Below are positions 26,048-35,576 of a DNA stretch of 64,000 nucleotides, piece after piece. Origin of the DNA: Bradyrhizobium erythrophlei. Lineage in GTDB: Bacteria; Pseudomonadota; Alphaproteobacteria; Rhizobiales; Xanthobacteraceae. Position 1 is the first letter of the stretch. The number at the start of each line of letters is the position of its first letter. The notes beneath the pieces were generated by a model that saw only the letters and a program-made list of their open reading frames with translations, did not search any database and had not been told where the DNA came from. The stretch covers positions 434,001 to 498,000 of the forward strand of contig FSRD01000002.1 of assembly GCA_900129675.1 (NCBI GenBank), in the 5' to 3' direction. Both the position numbers and the translations under genes were made by a program.

Positions 26048-26362
26048 CTATGAGGTGATTTTCAGTCCGATGATGCCCGAGAGAATGAGGCCGATACAGG
26101 CAAGCCTAAGCAGCGTCGCGGGTTCATTGAAAAGATAGATACCGAGCATCGTGGTGCCGATAGTGCCAATGCCCGTCCACACTGCATAGGCCGTACCGAC
26201 CGGCAGCGACTTAAGGGCCAGGCCGAGGAATCCAATACTGGCCACCATGGCTGCGACTGTGCCGATCACGGGTAACAGGCGCGAGAATCCCTCCGTGTAT
26301 TTGAGGCCGATCGCCCAGGCGATCTCGCACAGGCCAGCAACGAGCAGGAAGAGCCACGCCAT
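26048..26362 (-). CDS. gdx: SMR-family guanidinium exporter
   Basis: The 104-residue protein has four membrane helices and the Gdx (formerly SugE) hallmarks: the central Glu13 in AGLCEIAWAIGLKYT, KSLPVGTAYAVWTGIG and IGLILSGIIGLK. Members export guanidinium in exchange for protons and work as antiparallel dimers. I set the start at 26362 because AAGGAGG lies seven bases before it; the upstream ATG at 26392 lacks a site. I looked for a guanidine riboswitch in the ~140 bp upstream and could not certify one. It converges with the amidinotransferase gene. Confidence 0.9.
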   Translation of the reverse strand: MAWLFLLVAGLCEIAWAIGLKYTEGFSRLLPVIGTVAAMVASIGFLGLALKSLPVGTAYAVWTGIGTIGTTMLGIYLFNEPATLLRLACIGLILSGIIGLKITS

Positions 26363-26525
26363 GGGAGATCCTCCTTGAAATGTTGTGCTCATCTCAGTTC
26401 CTCTCCACGCTTGCCGTCGTTCAGCGCGTCCGCGTAAGAAAAACAGTGCAGCGAAGAATTATGACGTTGAAAAGAAGATAATAGCCTATTTGGCACGAGC
26501 GTGACGTCTGCCTTTGGCAGATATT

Positions 26526-26616
26526 GTTGCAAAAAGTTTTTCCGGGGTGGCGAACGAAAATTCTTAGAGCCGCTGATGCACTTTACACGCGGCGACGTGA
26601 GGGACCATATCGTTTC
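26526..26616 (-). repeat. dispersed ~90-bp repeat, copy A
   Basis: In minus orientation this segment matches 50743-50833 (GAAACGAT.TGGTCCCTC.CG then TCGCCGCG, and AATTTCGTTCG further on). Both copies can be read as M(D/R)ET(I/M)WSL.SPR.K.ISG, but the frames do not continue in common, so it looks like a non-coding dispersed repeat. Confidence 0.65.
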
Positions 26617-26703
26617 ATCCAAAGTCGACCAAGGACCTTCCCAGTGGCGTTGAAAAAGCGACGCAGCCGCAGAGACGTCCGAAAATCAACTTGCGCGAGA
26701 TTT

Positions 26704-28143
26704 CTAGCATTACAGTTGCCGTTTTGTTTTGAAGTGGGCTCGCTGAGCGACCGCCTGATGAGCTCTACGCCAGAGTGACCATGCGATGATGTGTGCGGGT
26801 TGTATCCGCTTTCGCGCGAGCCTGACGGCAATGCGTCGGACTTCCTGGATCGACCATCGGATCAACGACGGCGTGGCTATGGTTTGACCCTTGCCGTGGT
26901 TCGGCGTTTGGTTTTTTTTGGCGCCGGCGGATTGGCGCGATGGCGGATCACCGCCATCATGGCGAAGGCGAGCATCACCATGGAAACGTGGCGATGCCAG
27001 CCGTGCCAGGATCTGCTCTCGTTGTGGTCGAGCCCGAACTCGTTCTTGGCGGTCTCGAAACTGTCCTCGATTGCCCACCGATGGCCTTCGACCCCCACCA
27101 GTGTCTCGATCGATGTTGCCGCTGGGCACCAGGTGGTGAAGAAGGCGAGATCGCCATCGGCGATACGACGACGGATCAGCAGACCGCGTGTCCAAAGGCC
27201 CGGATTTTCGTCGTTTGGTTCTCCGGCCAGGTCGGCCAATTCGAGATAGCACCAATCATGCAGCCGCGGTCCTTTGGTTCCGGCCCCTGCTGACAGGCGT
27301 TTCCAGTCGGACGCACGCCGCGTCAGGGCGATGTCGGCAGCCGTGCCGGCGACCGATCGACGCTTGCCCCAGGATCGAAATACATGCGCGCTGCTGACCC
27401 CCAGGACATAGCCTTTGCCCGCGCGACGCAGTTGCTGTTCAATGTCACCGACACCGTAGACCGTATCGCCTGCAACCCACTTGAACGGGACAGGCGCGGC
27501 TATGGCGCGTGCGATCATTCTCGTCGCAAGCTTTGGTTTGGTCGCAAAGCCGGTATCGGGGGGCACGTATGCGGCTTTCAGTCGATCTGGATCGTCGGTC
27601 CATTCCTTCGGAAGATACAGCGCGCGGTCGATGAAAGCATGACCGTGGCGCGAAACGTAGGCCGCGAAGACGCCGATCTGGCAGTTCGTGATCTTGCCCG
27701 CCGAACCAGTGTACTGACGCGCCACGCCGCACGACGCTTTGCCCTGTTTGAGAAAGCCGGTCTCATCGATCACGAGGACCGCGTCATCGTCCGCCAAATG
27801 CTCGATGACATAATCGCGGACGATATCGCGCAAGGCATCCGCATCCCAATCCCTGCGACCCAGGATCGCCTGTTGCCGCCATGGGCCAGGATCGCCTGCG
27901 GCCTCAGCGCGCATCCAACCAGTCTTGCGTTGCTCATCTCCAAGCAGACCTTCCAGAAACAAGCCAGCATTCTTCGCAACACGCTCTTGCCCAAACAATG
28001 GACGTATCCGCTTCTTGATCTCCCGAAGCGACGCCGCCCACAACGCAAGCGTCTCTTCAATCGACGCTGTCCGCGTCCACGATGTTCGAATCATGGTTGC
28101 CCATGGATTCAGAAAACCTCACAAAAGGCAACTGTATTGCTAG
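26704..28143. mobile_element. complete IS701-family insertion sequence
   Basis: The element is bounded by inverted repeats CATTACAGTTGCC (26708-26720) and, on the opposite strand, CAATACAGTTGCC (28127-28139). A CTAG duplication lies on each side (26704-26707 and 28140-28143), which is the 4-bp YTAR-type target typical of IS701. The element proper is 1,432 bp and carries one intact transposase. Intact ends and target duplication point to a recent insertion. Confidence 0.88.
26877..28094 (-). CDS. IS701-family DDE transposase
   Basis: The 405-residue product has the family layout: N-terminal WAASLREIKKRIRPLF, then LEGLLGDEQRKTGW. The three DDE segments are visible as VLVIDETGFLKQG, WVAGDTVYG and AIEDSFETAKNEFGLDHNE. 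The C-terminus is basic (KKTKRRTTARVKP). It fills almost the whole insertion sequence and seems functional. Confidence 0.92.
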   Translation of the reverse strand: MIRTSWTRTASIEETLALWAASLREIKKRIRPLFGQERVAKNAGLFLEGLLGDEQRKTGWMRAEAAGDPGPWRQQAILGRRDWDADALRDIVRDYVIEHLADDDAVLVIDETGFLKQGKASCGVARQYTGSAGKITNCQIGVFAAYVSRHGHAFIDRALYLPKEWTDDPDRLKAAYVPPDTGFATKPKLATRMIARAIAAPVPFKWVAGDTVYGVGDIEQQLRRAGKGYVLGVSSAHVFRSWGKRRSVAGTAADIALTRRASDWKRLSAGAGTKGPRLHDWCYLELADLAGEPNDENPGLWTRGLLIRRRIADGDLAFFTTWCPAATSIETLVGVEGHRWAIEDSFETAKNEFGLDHNESRSWHGWHRHVSMVMLAFAMMAVIRHRANPPAPKKTKRRTTARVKP

Positions 28144-28418
28144 GGTTATTCATTTTCGACTTTTGCAACAATATCGGCACCTTTGAGACATGCCGGGGCG
28201 GTCTGACGATGTCCGTTGATCGGGTAGAGCAGAAGTCTCGTTTCGGGGCCGTCAGGACCGTTGTTGACCCGACTCGGGCATAGCAGAACCGCTCACTCGA
28301 TCGCCTGCAGATATTCGGTTTGATCTGTCTCCCGGGAAGGCCTTGATGTCATAGTAATGCGCATTTTGCGGCGCGAGCTTGCCCTCGGTAATCGCACGGA
28401 TATTAGGCGCCTCGCGTA

Positions 28419-29627
28419 TCAGGCAGCCTTGGAGAGTTGTCCGTGCGGATCGATGACGAACTTGTTCGCGACGCCGGCGTCGAAGTTCTTGTAGCCGTCC
28501 GGGGCCTGCTCAAGACCAATCACCTTGACATTGACGATCTCAGCAATGGGCAGTCTGTCCCAAAGAATCGCCTGCATGAGCTGCCGATTGTATTTCAGAA
28601 CCGGCGTCTGGCCGGTATGAAGGGCATGGGACTTTGCCCAGCCTAGCCCGAGGCGCAGGCTGAGATTGCCGTGCTTGGCGGCTTGTTCTTGCGCGCCCGG
28701 ATCGTCCGTTACGTACAGGCCGGGAATGCCGATCGCGCCGGCTGCCCGCGTGATCTCCATCAGGCTGTTGAGCACGACAGCAGGCGCTTCGACGGTCTTT
28801 CCGTCTGCTCCTTGCGCCTTTGCTTCGAAGCCGACGCAGTCGATCGCGCAATCGACCTCTGGAACGCCGAGCACGTCGGCGACGAGTTCGCCCAGGCGAT
28901 CATGCCTGGTGAGGTCGATCGGCTCGAAGCCGACTTTCTTGGCGTGGGCGAGCCGCTCCTGGTTCATGTCTCCGATCAGCACGGCTGCTGCGCCCAGGAT
29001 GCGCGCGGACGCTGCGGCCGCGAGGCCGACCGGCCCGGCGCCGGCGACATAGACGGTCGATCCGACGCCGACCTTGGCGGTGACCGCTCCGTGGAATCCG
29101 GTCGGCAGAATATCGGACAGGCAGGTCAGATCGCGGATTTTTTCCATTGCCCGCGCCTTGTCCGGAAACTTGAGCAGGTTGAAATCCGCGTAGGGCACCA
29201 TCACATAGTCGGCTTGCCCGCCGATCCATCCGCCCATATCGACATATCCATAAGCGCCTCCGGCACGATCGGAGTTGACGTGAAGGCAGACGCCTGTGTC
29301 ACCCTCTCGACAAGTCCGGCAGCGGCCGCATGCGACGTTGAAAGGGACCGACACAAGATCGCCGATCTCAAGATACTCGACGTCCCGACCCCTCTCGATC
29401 ACTTCGCCGGTAATCTCATGTCCGAGCACCATGCCGGCCGGTGCAGTCGTGCGGCCCCGAACCATGTGCTGGTCGGAGCCGCAGATATTTGTGGTTACCA
29501 CCTTGAGAATGACGCCGTGATCGATCGTTTTCCCGGCCGGATTGCGAAAGGTCGGAAAGTCGATCTTCTGAACTTCGACGTGGCCGGGTTTGAGGTAAAC
29601 CACGCCACGGTTGGAATTAGAGGCCAT
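28419..29627 (-). CDS. fdhA: glutathione-independent formaldehyde dehydrogenase
   Basis: The 402-residue zinc-dependent dehydrogenase matches the Pseudomonas FdhA/formaldehyde dismutase family, oxidising formaldehyde to formate with tightly bound NAD. Catalytic zinc ligands lie in NICGSDQHMVRG and GHEITGEV. The structural zinc site is CGRCRTCREGDTGVC and the NAD fold AGAGPVGLAAAASARILGA. It starts after AAAGGAG. It follows an HD-domain gene by 77 bp, so the two may share a transcript. Confidence 0.93.
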   Translation of the reverse strand: MASNSNRGVVYLKPGHVEVQKIDFPTFRNPAGKTIDHGVILKVVTTNICGSDQHMVRGRTTAPAGMVLGHEITGEVIERGRDVEYLEIGDLVSVPFNVACGRCRTCREGDTGVCLHVNSDRAGGAYGYVDMGGWIGGQADYVMVPYADFNLLKFPDKARAMEKIRDLTCLSDILPTGFHGAVTAKVGVGSTVYVAGAGPVGLAAAASARILGAAAVLIGDMNQERLAHAKKVGFEPIDLTRHDRLGELVADVLGVPEVDCAIDCVGFEAKAQGADGKTVEAPAVVLNSLMEITRAAGAIGIPGLYVTDDPGAQEQAAKHGNLSLRLGLGWAKSHALHTGQTPVLKYNRQLMQAILWDRLPIAEIVNVKVIGLEQAPDGYKNFDAGVANKFVIDPHGQLSKAA

Positions 29628-29704
29628 CTCAATCTCCTTTGGGTTTCACTCTGGACCGTCGAGTCCGGGTCGAATTCGCGGACCGTCAGGCCCTCCAGGC
29701 CGAT

Positions 29705-30352
29705 CTACGAATCATGCTGCAGAAATTGCCGCGCCTGAAAGCGGGCGAGCACGTCGGCCTTGACGTTGCCGAATGTCGTTTCAGGCTTGTGTTTGATGCC
29801 GTCGTAGAACGCTTGAAGGATGTCTTCCTTGAAGTGTTCGGTGCGCGGATGCGCGCGGACGACCGCCTCACGTTCCGCGTCGCTGTATTCGGCATAGGCC
29901 AGCCCCAGCACATCCATCTCGACTCCGGCCGTCACCAGGGCGACGACGGGGTGCATGTGCTGCGGGATGCCCGGCGTCGTGTGCAGAGCGATCGCGGTCC
30001 AAACTGTATCGATGTCGCGCTGCGCAACCCCGTGGCCGCGGAGGAAATCGCGGGCGGCGTTTGCGCCGTCGACTTCGAAGCGTTCACGGGCACTGCAGTG
30101 CGCAGGCGTCAGGCCCATGTCGTGAAACAGGCCCATGTCGTGAAACATGGCGCCCGCATAGAGAAGTTCGCGATCGAACTTCAGCGAGCGACGCTTTCCG
30201 GCAAGCGCACCCCAGTAGTAGACACGACTCGAATGGTGAAACAGCAGTGCGGACTCGGTATCCCGGACGAGCTCTGTGATCTCACGGGCGAGGCTACTGT
30301 CGGGAATGTGGATTCCTTCGACTGCGAACGCTTTCCCGGCCGCCAGCGTCAT
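29705..30352 (-). CDS. HD-domain phosphohydrolase-like protein with duplicated HD motif
   Basis: The 215-residue product is an HD-domain protein of the cyanamide-hydratase-like group (SSRVYYWGAL, ELLYAGAMFHDMGL, IALHTTPGIP). The metal-binding HD stretch occurs twice in a row (FHDMGLFHDMGL) because of a perfect 18-bp tandem duplication at 30110-30145. This inserts six residues at the active site and may impair it. The start at 30352 has AGGAG; 30394 is a weaker alternative. The substrate is unknown; proximity to fdhA suggests a role near C1 or nitrile-type detoxification. Confidence 0.75.
   Translation of the reverse strand: MTLAAGKAFAVEGIHIPDSSLAREITELVRDTESALLFHHSSRVYYWGALAGKRRSLKFDRELLYAGAMFHDMGLFHDMGLTPAHCSARERFEVDGANAARDFLRGHGVAQRDIDTVWTAIALHTTPGIPQHMHPVVALVTAGVEMDVLGLAYAEYSDAEREAVVRAHPRTEHFKEDILQAFYDGIKHKPETTFGNVKADVLARFQARQFLQHDS
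30110..30145 (+). repeat. perfect 18-bp tandem duplication inside the HD motif
   Basis: The unit CAGGCCCATGTCGTGAAA is present twice without a mismatch. On the coding strand it encodes FHDMGL twice. Confidence 0.9.
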
Positions 30353-30601
30353 TTCGCTTCTCCTGTTGAGCAAGCCCGCGATGCTCGTGCACAAAGAGCA
30401 TGATACGCCGCGCCGGAAGGATCGATTAAAAAGGGATTTAGTATTCTTACGTCTTCGTCATCGCTATTGTAGATCCGCAAGATCGGCGACGTACGTTCAA
30501 ACCGTCGCTATCGCGCCACTGATCATAAATGCCTTCGGCGGGCCGAACGGGCCGCAAGATGCTTGCAATCACGACTGATTGAAAAAGAGTTGTCTTAGCC
30601 C

Positions 30602-32152
30602 ATGGATATCAAGCCGTTGTTGGGCCTTTGTGGCGTTCTCATCGCTGCGATGACGTCCGAGTTTAACGACCAGGTTACATCGGTCGCGCTGAGCGACGTC
30701 CGCGGTGCACTCGGGATCAGCCACGATGCCGGAACCTGGATCGAAAGCCTGTATGTGTCGGCCGAGATCATCGGCATGGCGATCTCGCCCTGGCTGCTGG
30801 TGACCTTCACGTTAAGGCGCTGGACGCTTTTTGCGATCGCGCTCTGCGGAGTCTCGAGCGTGCTGATCCCGTTCAGCCCGAACATCGAGGCGATCTACAC
30901 CCTGCGGTTACTGCAGGGCCTCGCGGGAGGCCTGATCATTCCGCTGCTGATGACCACGGCGTTTCGTGTTCTCACGCCCGTCATCCGGCTCTACGGCCTG
31001 GCCGTCTACGCCTTGACAGCGACCTTCACGCCCGCGCTGGCCTCAACGGTGGCCGCGCTCTGGACCGATATCGTGGACTGGCGTTTCGTATTCCTGCAGA
31101 CTATTCCGCTCTGTTCGCTGGCCGGCGTCCTCGTCTGGTACTGCCTGCGTCAGGATCAGCCGAACTACGAGCGGTTTCGCATGCTGGACTGGCGCGGCGC
31201 GCTGCTTCTGGTGATCGGGACCGGCGCCCTGAGCACCATGCTGTATCAGGGTGACCGGCTCGACTGGTTCAACTCAAGCCTGATCTGTGTGCTGGCGCTG
31301 GTGAGCGCCGTCGCCATCCCGCTGTTGCTGGTCAATGAGTGGTTCCACCCTTTGCCGTTTCTGAAGCTGCAGATGCTCGGCCGCCGCAACATCGCCTACG
31401 GTGCCCTTGGTCTGTTCACCTTTCTTCTTATCGGCCAATCCGGTTCGGCCGTGCCCTTGCGGTATCTGCAGGAAGTCCAGGGTTACAGACCGCTGCAATC
31501 CAACCTGATCACGCTCGAGATCGCTGCATCGCAACTGGCGATGCTGCCCGCGATGGCGCTGCTGCTGGATTACAAGCGGGTCGATTCGCGTGTCGTCAGC
31601 ATGGTCGGGCTGGGATTGATCCTCGCATCCTGCATCGGTTCCTCCTTTCTCACGGTTTACTGGAACCGGGACCAATTCTATCTATGGCAGCTGCTCCAGG
31701 CGGTCGGGCAGCCGATGGTGATCATGCCGCTGCTCATGATGACCACCAATAGCGTTGCCGGCCCGGCAGAAGGTCCTTTCGCGGCCGCGCTGGTCAACAC
31801 ATCGCGCGCCGTTGCCGAGGCAGCGAGCGCCTGGTTCGTGGCGTTGATCGTTCGCTGGCGCAGCGCGCTGCATTCCGACCGCATCATCGACCAGGCTGGC
31901 CAGGACCGCTGGCGGGTGCTCCAGAGCAACGGCGTGCTGCCCCAGTATCCGCCGCCGTTGACGCCAGCCGGTCAGCCCCGCTTGCCGAACAGCCTGGAAG
32001 CCTTCCGTCACGCCGTGGAGCAGCAGGCAGCGATTTTATCGACGAGCGACACCTATCTGATCCTCGGAGCCCTGACCGTGTTCTTGATGGTCGTGGTGAT
32101 GACGTTGCCGGTCCGCACCATTCCGCCACGCATCCTGTTTGCAAAGCATTAG
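30602..32152 (+). CDS. DHA2-family MFS multidrug efflux permease (EmrB-like)
   Basis: The 516-residue inner-membrane protein has about 14 helices and the drug-antiporter layout (EFNDQVTSVALSDVRGALGI, AEIIGMAISPWLL, LRLLQGLAGGLIIPLLMT). It heads a three-gene operon with an EmrA-type adaptor (10 bp downstream) and a NodT-type outer-membrane channel, a complete tripartite pump. I see no strong ribosome site before the ATG. The substrate is unknown. No regulator gene is adjacent. Confidence 0.9.
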   Translation: MDIKPLLGLCGVLIAAMTSEFNDQVTSVALSDVRGALGISHDAGTWIESLYVSAEIIGMAISPWLLVTFTLRRWTLFAIALCGVSSVLIPFSPNIEAIYTLRLLQGLAGGLIIPLLMTTAFRVLTPVIRLYGLAVYALTATFTPALASTVAALWTDIVDWRFVFLQTIPLCSLAGVLVWYCLRQDQPNYERFRMLDWRGALLLVIGTGALSTMLYQGDRLDWFNSSLICVLALVSAVAIPLLLVNEWFHPLPFLKLQMLGRRNIAYGALGLFTFLLIGQSGSAVPLRYLQEVQGYRPLQSNLITLEIAASQLAMLPAMALLLDYKRVDSRVVSMVGLGLILASCIGSSFLTVYWNRDQFYLWQLLQAVGQPMVIMPLLMMTTNSVAGPAEGPFAAALVNTSRAVAEAASAWFVALIVRWRSALHSDRIIDQAGQDRWRVLQSNGVLPQYPPPLTPAGQPRLPNSLEAFRHAVEQQAAILSTSDTYLILGALTVFLMVVVMTLPVRTIPPRILFAKH

Positions 32153-32162
32153 GGAAATTCGC

Positions 32163-33392
32163 ATGGCCGAGGATTTAGCCGAAGCCGAGACGCGACCCGC
32201 CGCGCCGGAGCAAAACGAAAAGTCAGACCTGGCCCTGCGGCGCAGGATCGACGTTTCATCTCAGCAGAAGAATGGCGAGTCTTCTGACCCCAAGGATCAG
32301 GAAGCAGATAAGCTTCCCGCGGCACTGCCGCGCTGGCCCTTCGTTCTGGTCGGACTCGTCGTGGCGATCTTCGCTGCGGGGGTCCTGTATGTCATTTTTC
32401 GCCCGCGCCCGGACGTACGGACCGCCGATGCTTATGTGATGGTCCATTACGCCACGATCGCGCCGCGCATCACCGGACAGATCGCCACGGTGCCGGTTGA
32501 CGACAACGACGTCGTCAAGACCGGACAGGTGCTCGCGACTCTCGACCCGCGCGACAATAAAACTGCTCTGGCTTCCGCCGAATCGGCGGTGGCACGCGAC
32601 AGGTCGAAATTGGATGAGATATCCGCGACCGTATCGCGCCAGCCGTCGATCATAGAAGAGCAACAAGCCGCCGTTGCGTCGGCACGCGCCAGGCTCGCTT
32701 TCGCGCAGGCGGACGCGCGCCGCTACGGCAATCTCGCCACAACGGGAGCCGGCACCATGCGGGAGCACCAGGAGGCCGACAGCACGCTTCAGCAGGGTCA
32801 AGCCTCGTTGGATAGCGCCGAGGCTTCGCTCGATGCGGCCCGCCGGCAATTGGACGTGCTCAAGGCCGAGAGGTCGGCGGCCCAGGCTGTGGTCAAGGCG
32901 GATGAAGCTCAACTTGAGCAGGCCAGGCTCAATCTGTCCTATACGCAGATCAGGGCACCGATCGATGGCATGGTGGGCGAGCGGTCCGTGCAGGTCGGCA
33001 ACTACGTCGCCCCGGGTACGACGCTGATGACCGTCGTGCCGCTCGATCAGGTCTATATCGAAGCGAACTATCTCGAGGTGGAACTGCGGCACGTCCGCAG
33101 CGGCCAGCCCGTAACCATCCATCTTGACGCCTACGACATCGACCTCAAAGGGACGGTGGATAGCGTGCCGCCGGCCTCCGGCGCCGCCTTCGCACCGATC
33201 GCGCCCAACAACGCTACCGGCAATTTCACCAAGATCGTGCAACGGCTGCCGGTCAAGATCGTCGTGACGCCCGGGCAACCTTTGGCTAAGCTCCTGCGCG
33301 TGGGCCTGTCGGTCGAGACCACCATTCATACGGGACTGGAGGACGTCGTGTACGAACAGCGCAGATCAACCGATCGCGTGACCGGGCGTTAA
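32163..33392 (+). CDS. HlyD/EmrA-type membrane-fusion adaptor
   Basis: The 409-residue protein has a long cytoplasmic N-terminus, one membrane helix (FVLVGLVVAIFAAGVLYVIF, residues ~62-81), a biotinyl-lipoyl-like unit (TADAYVMVHYATIAPRITGQ), a coiled-coil hairpin and a beta-barrel (RAPIDGMVGERSVQVGNYV). It would bridge the EmrB-like permease and the outer-membrane channel. I take ATG 32163 as the start, although the frame is open from 32139. It is not an obvious partner of the RTX protein at 17-22 kb. Confidence 0.9.
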   Translation: MAEDLAEAETRPAAPEQNEKSDLALRRRIDVSSQQKNGESSDPKDQEADKLPAALPRWPFVLVGLVVAIFAAGVLYVIFRPRPDVRTADAYVMVHYATIAPRITGQIATVPVDDNDVVKTGQVLATLDPRDNKTALASAESAVARDRSKLDEISATVSRQPSIIEEQQAAVASARARLAFAQADARRYGNLATTGAGTMREHQEADSTLQQGQASLDSAEASLDAARRQLDVLKAERSAAQAVVKADEAQLEQARLNLSYTQIRAPIDGMVGERSVQVGNYVAPGTTLMTVVPLDQVYIEANYLEVELRHVRSGQPVTIHLDAYDIDLKGTVDSVPPASGAAFAPIAPNNATGNFTKIVQRLPVKIVVTPGQPLAKLLRVGLSVETTIHTGLEDVVYEQRRSTDRVTGR

Positions 33393-33395
33393 CTG

Positions 33396-34889
33396 GTGCG
33401 TGCCTTACGTCTTGCGGCGTACCTCTCCGGCCCGATGTTAGGCATCGGTCTGACCGGCTGCACCGTTGGGCCGGACTTCCAGAGCCCCGAGATAAGAGAA
33501 GCACCCAGGAGATCGGCGTTAGATGGCGGAAGCGTGCCGAGCCGGACAGTCGAGGGCGCGGTCGACATAGCGTGGTGGAAAAGCTTCCGGGATATTCAGC
33601 TGTCCTCGCTGGTCGAAAGGCTGGTATCGCAAAACCTGGACCTCGAGACGGCGGCGGAACGCGTGATCCAGAGCATGGCGCAGCGCCGGGTGGCAGCCTC
33701 TCAGGGACTGCCGCAGATCGACGGACAATCATCAAGTACCTATAATCGCCAAAGCCCGAACGGCACGCTCTCCTTGCTCGTCCCTAGACCCGGCGCGCCG
33801 CTGGAATATCCCCTGTTGCGGGATGGCTTGACGTCATCATGGCAACTGGATCTGTTCGGTCGCGTTCGGCGGGCGGTGGAAGCCGCCGACGCCGCCACCC
33901 TGGCGGCCGTGGAGAACCGGCACGGCGTCGCGCTCGCGGCGGTCGCCGAACTGGCTCAAGGCTACATGCAATTGCGCGGAACCCAGAACCGTCTTGGGAT
34001 CGCGAAACGCAATCTTCGCCTTGCCGAAGAGAATGTGGACCTGGTGAACAAGCGTTTCGGCGGCGGAGTCGCCACGACGCTCGACCTGGCGCAAGCCCGG
34101 GCTCAACAGGCCACCATTGCCGCAACCCTGCCGCCACTGCGTAGCCAGGAGGCGGAGTTCATTAACGTTATCGGACTCTTGCTGGGCTATGCTCCCCGCG
34201 CGCTCGAGGCCGAGTTGCATCGTTCTCAAATATTGCCGCGTGTGCCGCATAAGGTTCCGGTGGGCCTGCCCGGAACGCTGGTGCGCCGCCGGCCGGACGT
34301 GCGCGAGGCTGAGGCACGACTGCATGAAGCCACGGCGCAGACCGGAGTCGCGGTGGCGAGCTTTTATCCTGACGTGACATTGAACGGTGCCGTCGGCGTG
34401 GAAAGCTTGCAGCTGACCAATCTGTTCTCCCCGACGTCGACCGCATTCGCTCTGGGGCCGTCCGTTTCCATTCCGATCTTCGAAGGGGGACGGTTGCGGG
34501 GTACCCTGACGCTGCGCGAATCGCAAGAGCGGGAGGCCGCCATCATCTTTCAGAAAACCGTGTTGCGGGCCTGGAAGGAGGTCGACGACGCCATCACGGC
34601 CTATCGCGAAGCGCAAGTACGGCGCGGCCACGTCGCCCGGTCCGTCACTGAAAATCAGGCCGCTCTGCAAGCCGCCAGGCAACGTTACTCGGAGGGTGCG
34701 ATCGACTTCCTGAATGTCATCACGGCACAAGCTCAGTTGCTGCAGAGCGAAAATGATCTTGCCGACAGCGACACGCAGATTGCGACGTATCTCATCAGTC
34801 TTTATCGCGCCCTCGGGGGAGGATGGGAGGTCGCAGATGTCGCCTTTGGTGGGGATGATATGCCGCGACAGAAGATTGAAACACGATAG
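33396..34889 (+). CDS. NodT/OprM-type outer-membrane efflux lipoprotein
   Basis: The 497-residue protein begins with GTG and a lipoprotein signal (lipobox LTGC, then TVGPDF as in OprM/NodT relatives). Two repeated outer-membrane efflux halves follow, including ATTLDLAQARAQQATIAATL and the C-terminal EGAIDFLNVITAQAQLLQSE. It completes the tripartite pump. Four bases separate it from the adaptor gene. Confidence 0.92.
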   Translation: MRALRLAAYLSGPMLGIGLTGCTVGPDFQSPEIREAPRRSALDGGSVPSRTVEGAVDIAWWKSFRDIQLSSLVERLVSQNLDLETAAERVIQSMAQRRVAASQGLPQIDGQSSSTYNRQSPNGTLSLLVPRPGAPLEYPLLRDGLTSSWQLDLFGRVRRAVEAADAATLAAVENRHGVALAAVAELAQGYMQLRGTQNRLGIAKRNLRLAEENVDLVNKRFGGGVATTLDLAQARAQQATIAATLPPLRSQEAEFINVIGLLLGYAPRALEAELHRSQILPRVPHKVPVGLPGTLVRRRPDVREAEARLHEATAQTGVAVASFYPDVTLNGAVGVESLQLTNLFSPTSTAFALGPSVSIPIFEGGRLRGTLTLRESQEREAAIIFQKTVLRAWKEVDDAITAYREAQVRRGHVARSVTENQAALQAARQRYSEGAIDFLNVITAQAQLLQSENDLADSDTQIATYLISLYRALGGGWEVADVAFGGDDMPRQKIETR

Positions 34890-35186
34890 AGGGCCGCTCG
34901 AGAGCCGTTTGCGTTCGCGGCGCAGCTCCCGAATGATACGGCCGAATGACTTGGCGGTCTGTCTGTCACCAATCTCATTCGGCGGGCGTGCCAGCAAGAT
35001 TTTCCCGGCGGCTTTTGATGACAGGGGACTCAAGGGAAGTGATGAGAAATGCGCCTATAGCCTTTAGGGTCTTTCTTGCGGGCGTTCTCTGCCGAAACGA
35101 TTATCGCCTCAAGTTGGTCGAGGAGCAGCGGGTGCGCATAGGCGGCTCCATGACGGCGATCTTGCGTGCGCTCTGCGCGCTCGGTG

Positions 35187-35576
35187 TTAGGGCGTCCGCA
35201 CCTTGATGCCGCCAAGGGCATTGGCGGCCTTGACGAAATCCTGGTCGAAGCTGATGAAGGCCTCACAGCCATCTGCTTTGGCCAGATGCAGACCATCCGC
35301 AAAGTCCACGCCCTGCCGCACCCAGCCCAGCGCCTTCGCCGCGGCGGTAGCATCTTCCAGACTTGCGCGCGGCAGCCCCGCGAAATCGGAGAGGGCCTTG
35401 GCGCACTGGGCAGCGGAAAACCCATAGACGCTGCGCAGTACCCACTCGGTCTCTAGCAGCACTGTTGTGCAGATGAAGACATCATTGTTGTCGATCAGCC
35501 TGCGCGCCCGGGCAGCCTGTCCGGCATCGTCGCCCACCAGATAGCGGACGATGAGATTAGTATCGATTGCGAGCAT
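35187..35576 (-). CDS. vapC: PIN-domain ribonuclease toxin (VapC-like)
   Basis: The 129-residue PIN-domain protein has the acidic active-site residues in place: AIDTNLIVRYL at the N-terminus, TEWVLRSVYG, DFADGLHLA and FISFDQDF. Such toxins cleave structured RNA. It starts inside the last codons of the AbrB-type gene (20-base overlap), the usual antitoxin-toxin coupling. Upstream in-frame ATGs would extend it into the antitoxin and are less likely. Confidence 0.88.
   Translation of the reverse strand: MLAIDTNLIVRYLVGDDAGQAARARRLIDNNDVFICTTVLLETEWVLRSVYGFSAAQCAKALSDFAGLPRASLEDATAAAKALGWVRQGVDFADGLHLAKADGCEAFISFDQDFVKAANALGGIKVRTP

Noticed and set aside
26363..26520. Guanidine riboswitch upstream of gdx
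   Set aside because: I looked for paired ACGR-loop hairpins (guanidine-II) and for the guanidine-I and -III cores and found none convincing. A covariance-model scan would settle it.
29639..30403. 254-residue plus-strand frame opposite the HD-domain gene
   Set aside because: The minus strand has the HD-domain motifs and ribosome site; the plus frame has neither.
32163..34889. HlyD and TolC-like genes as the secretion apparatus of the RTX protein
   Set aside because: They form an EmrAB-NodT drug pump with an MFS permease. No RTX-type ABC transporter is present and the loci are more than 10 kb apart.
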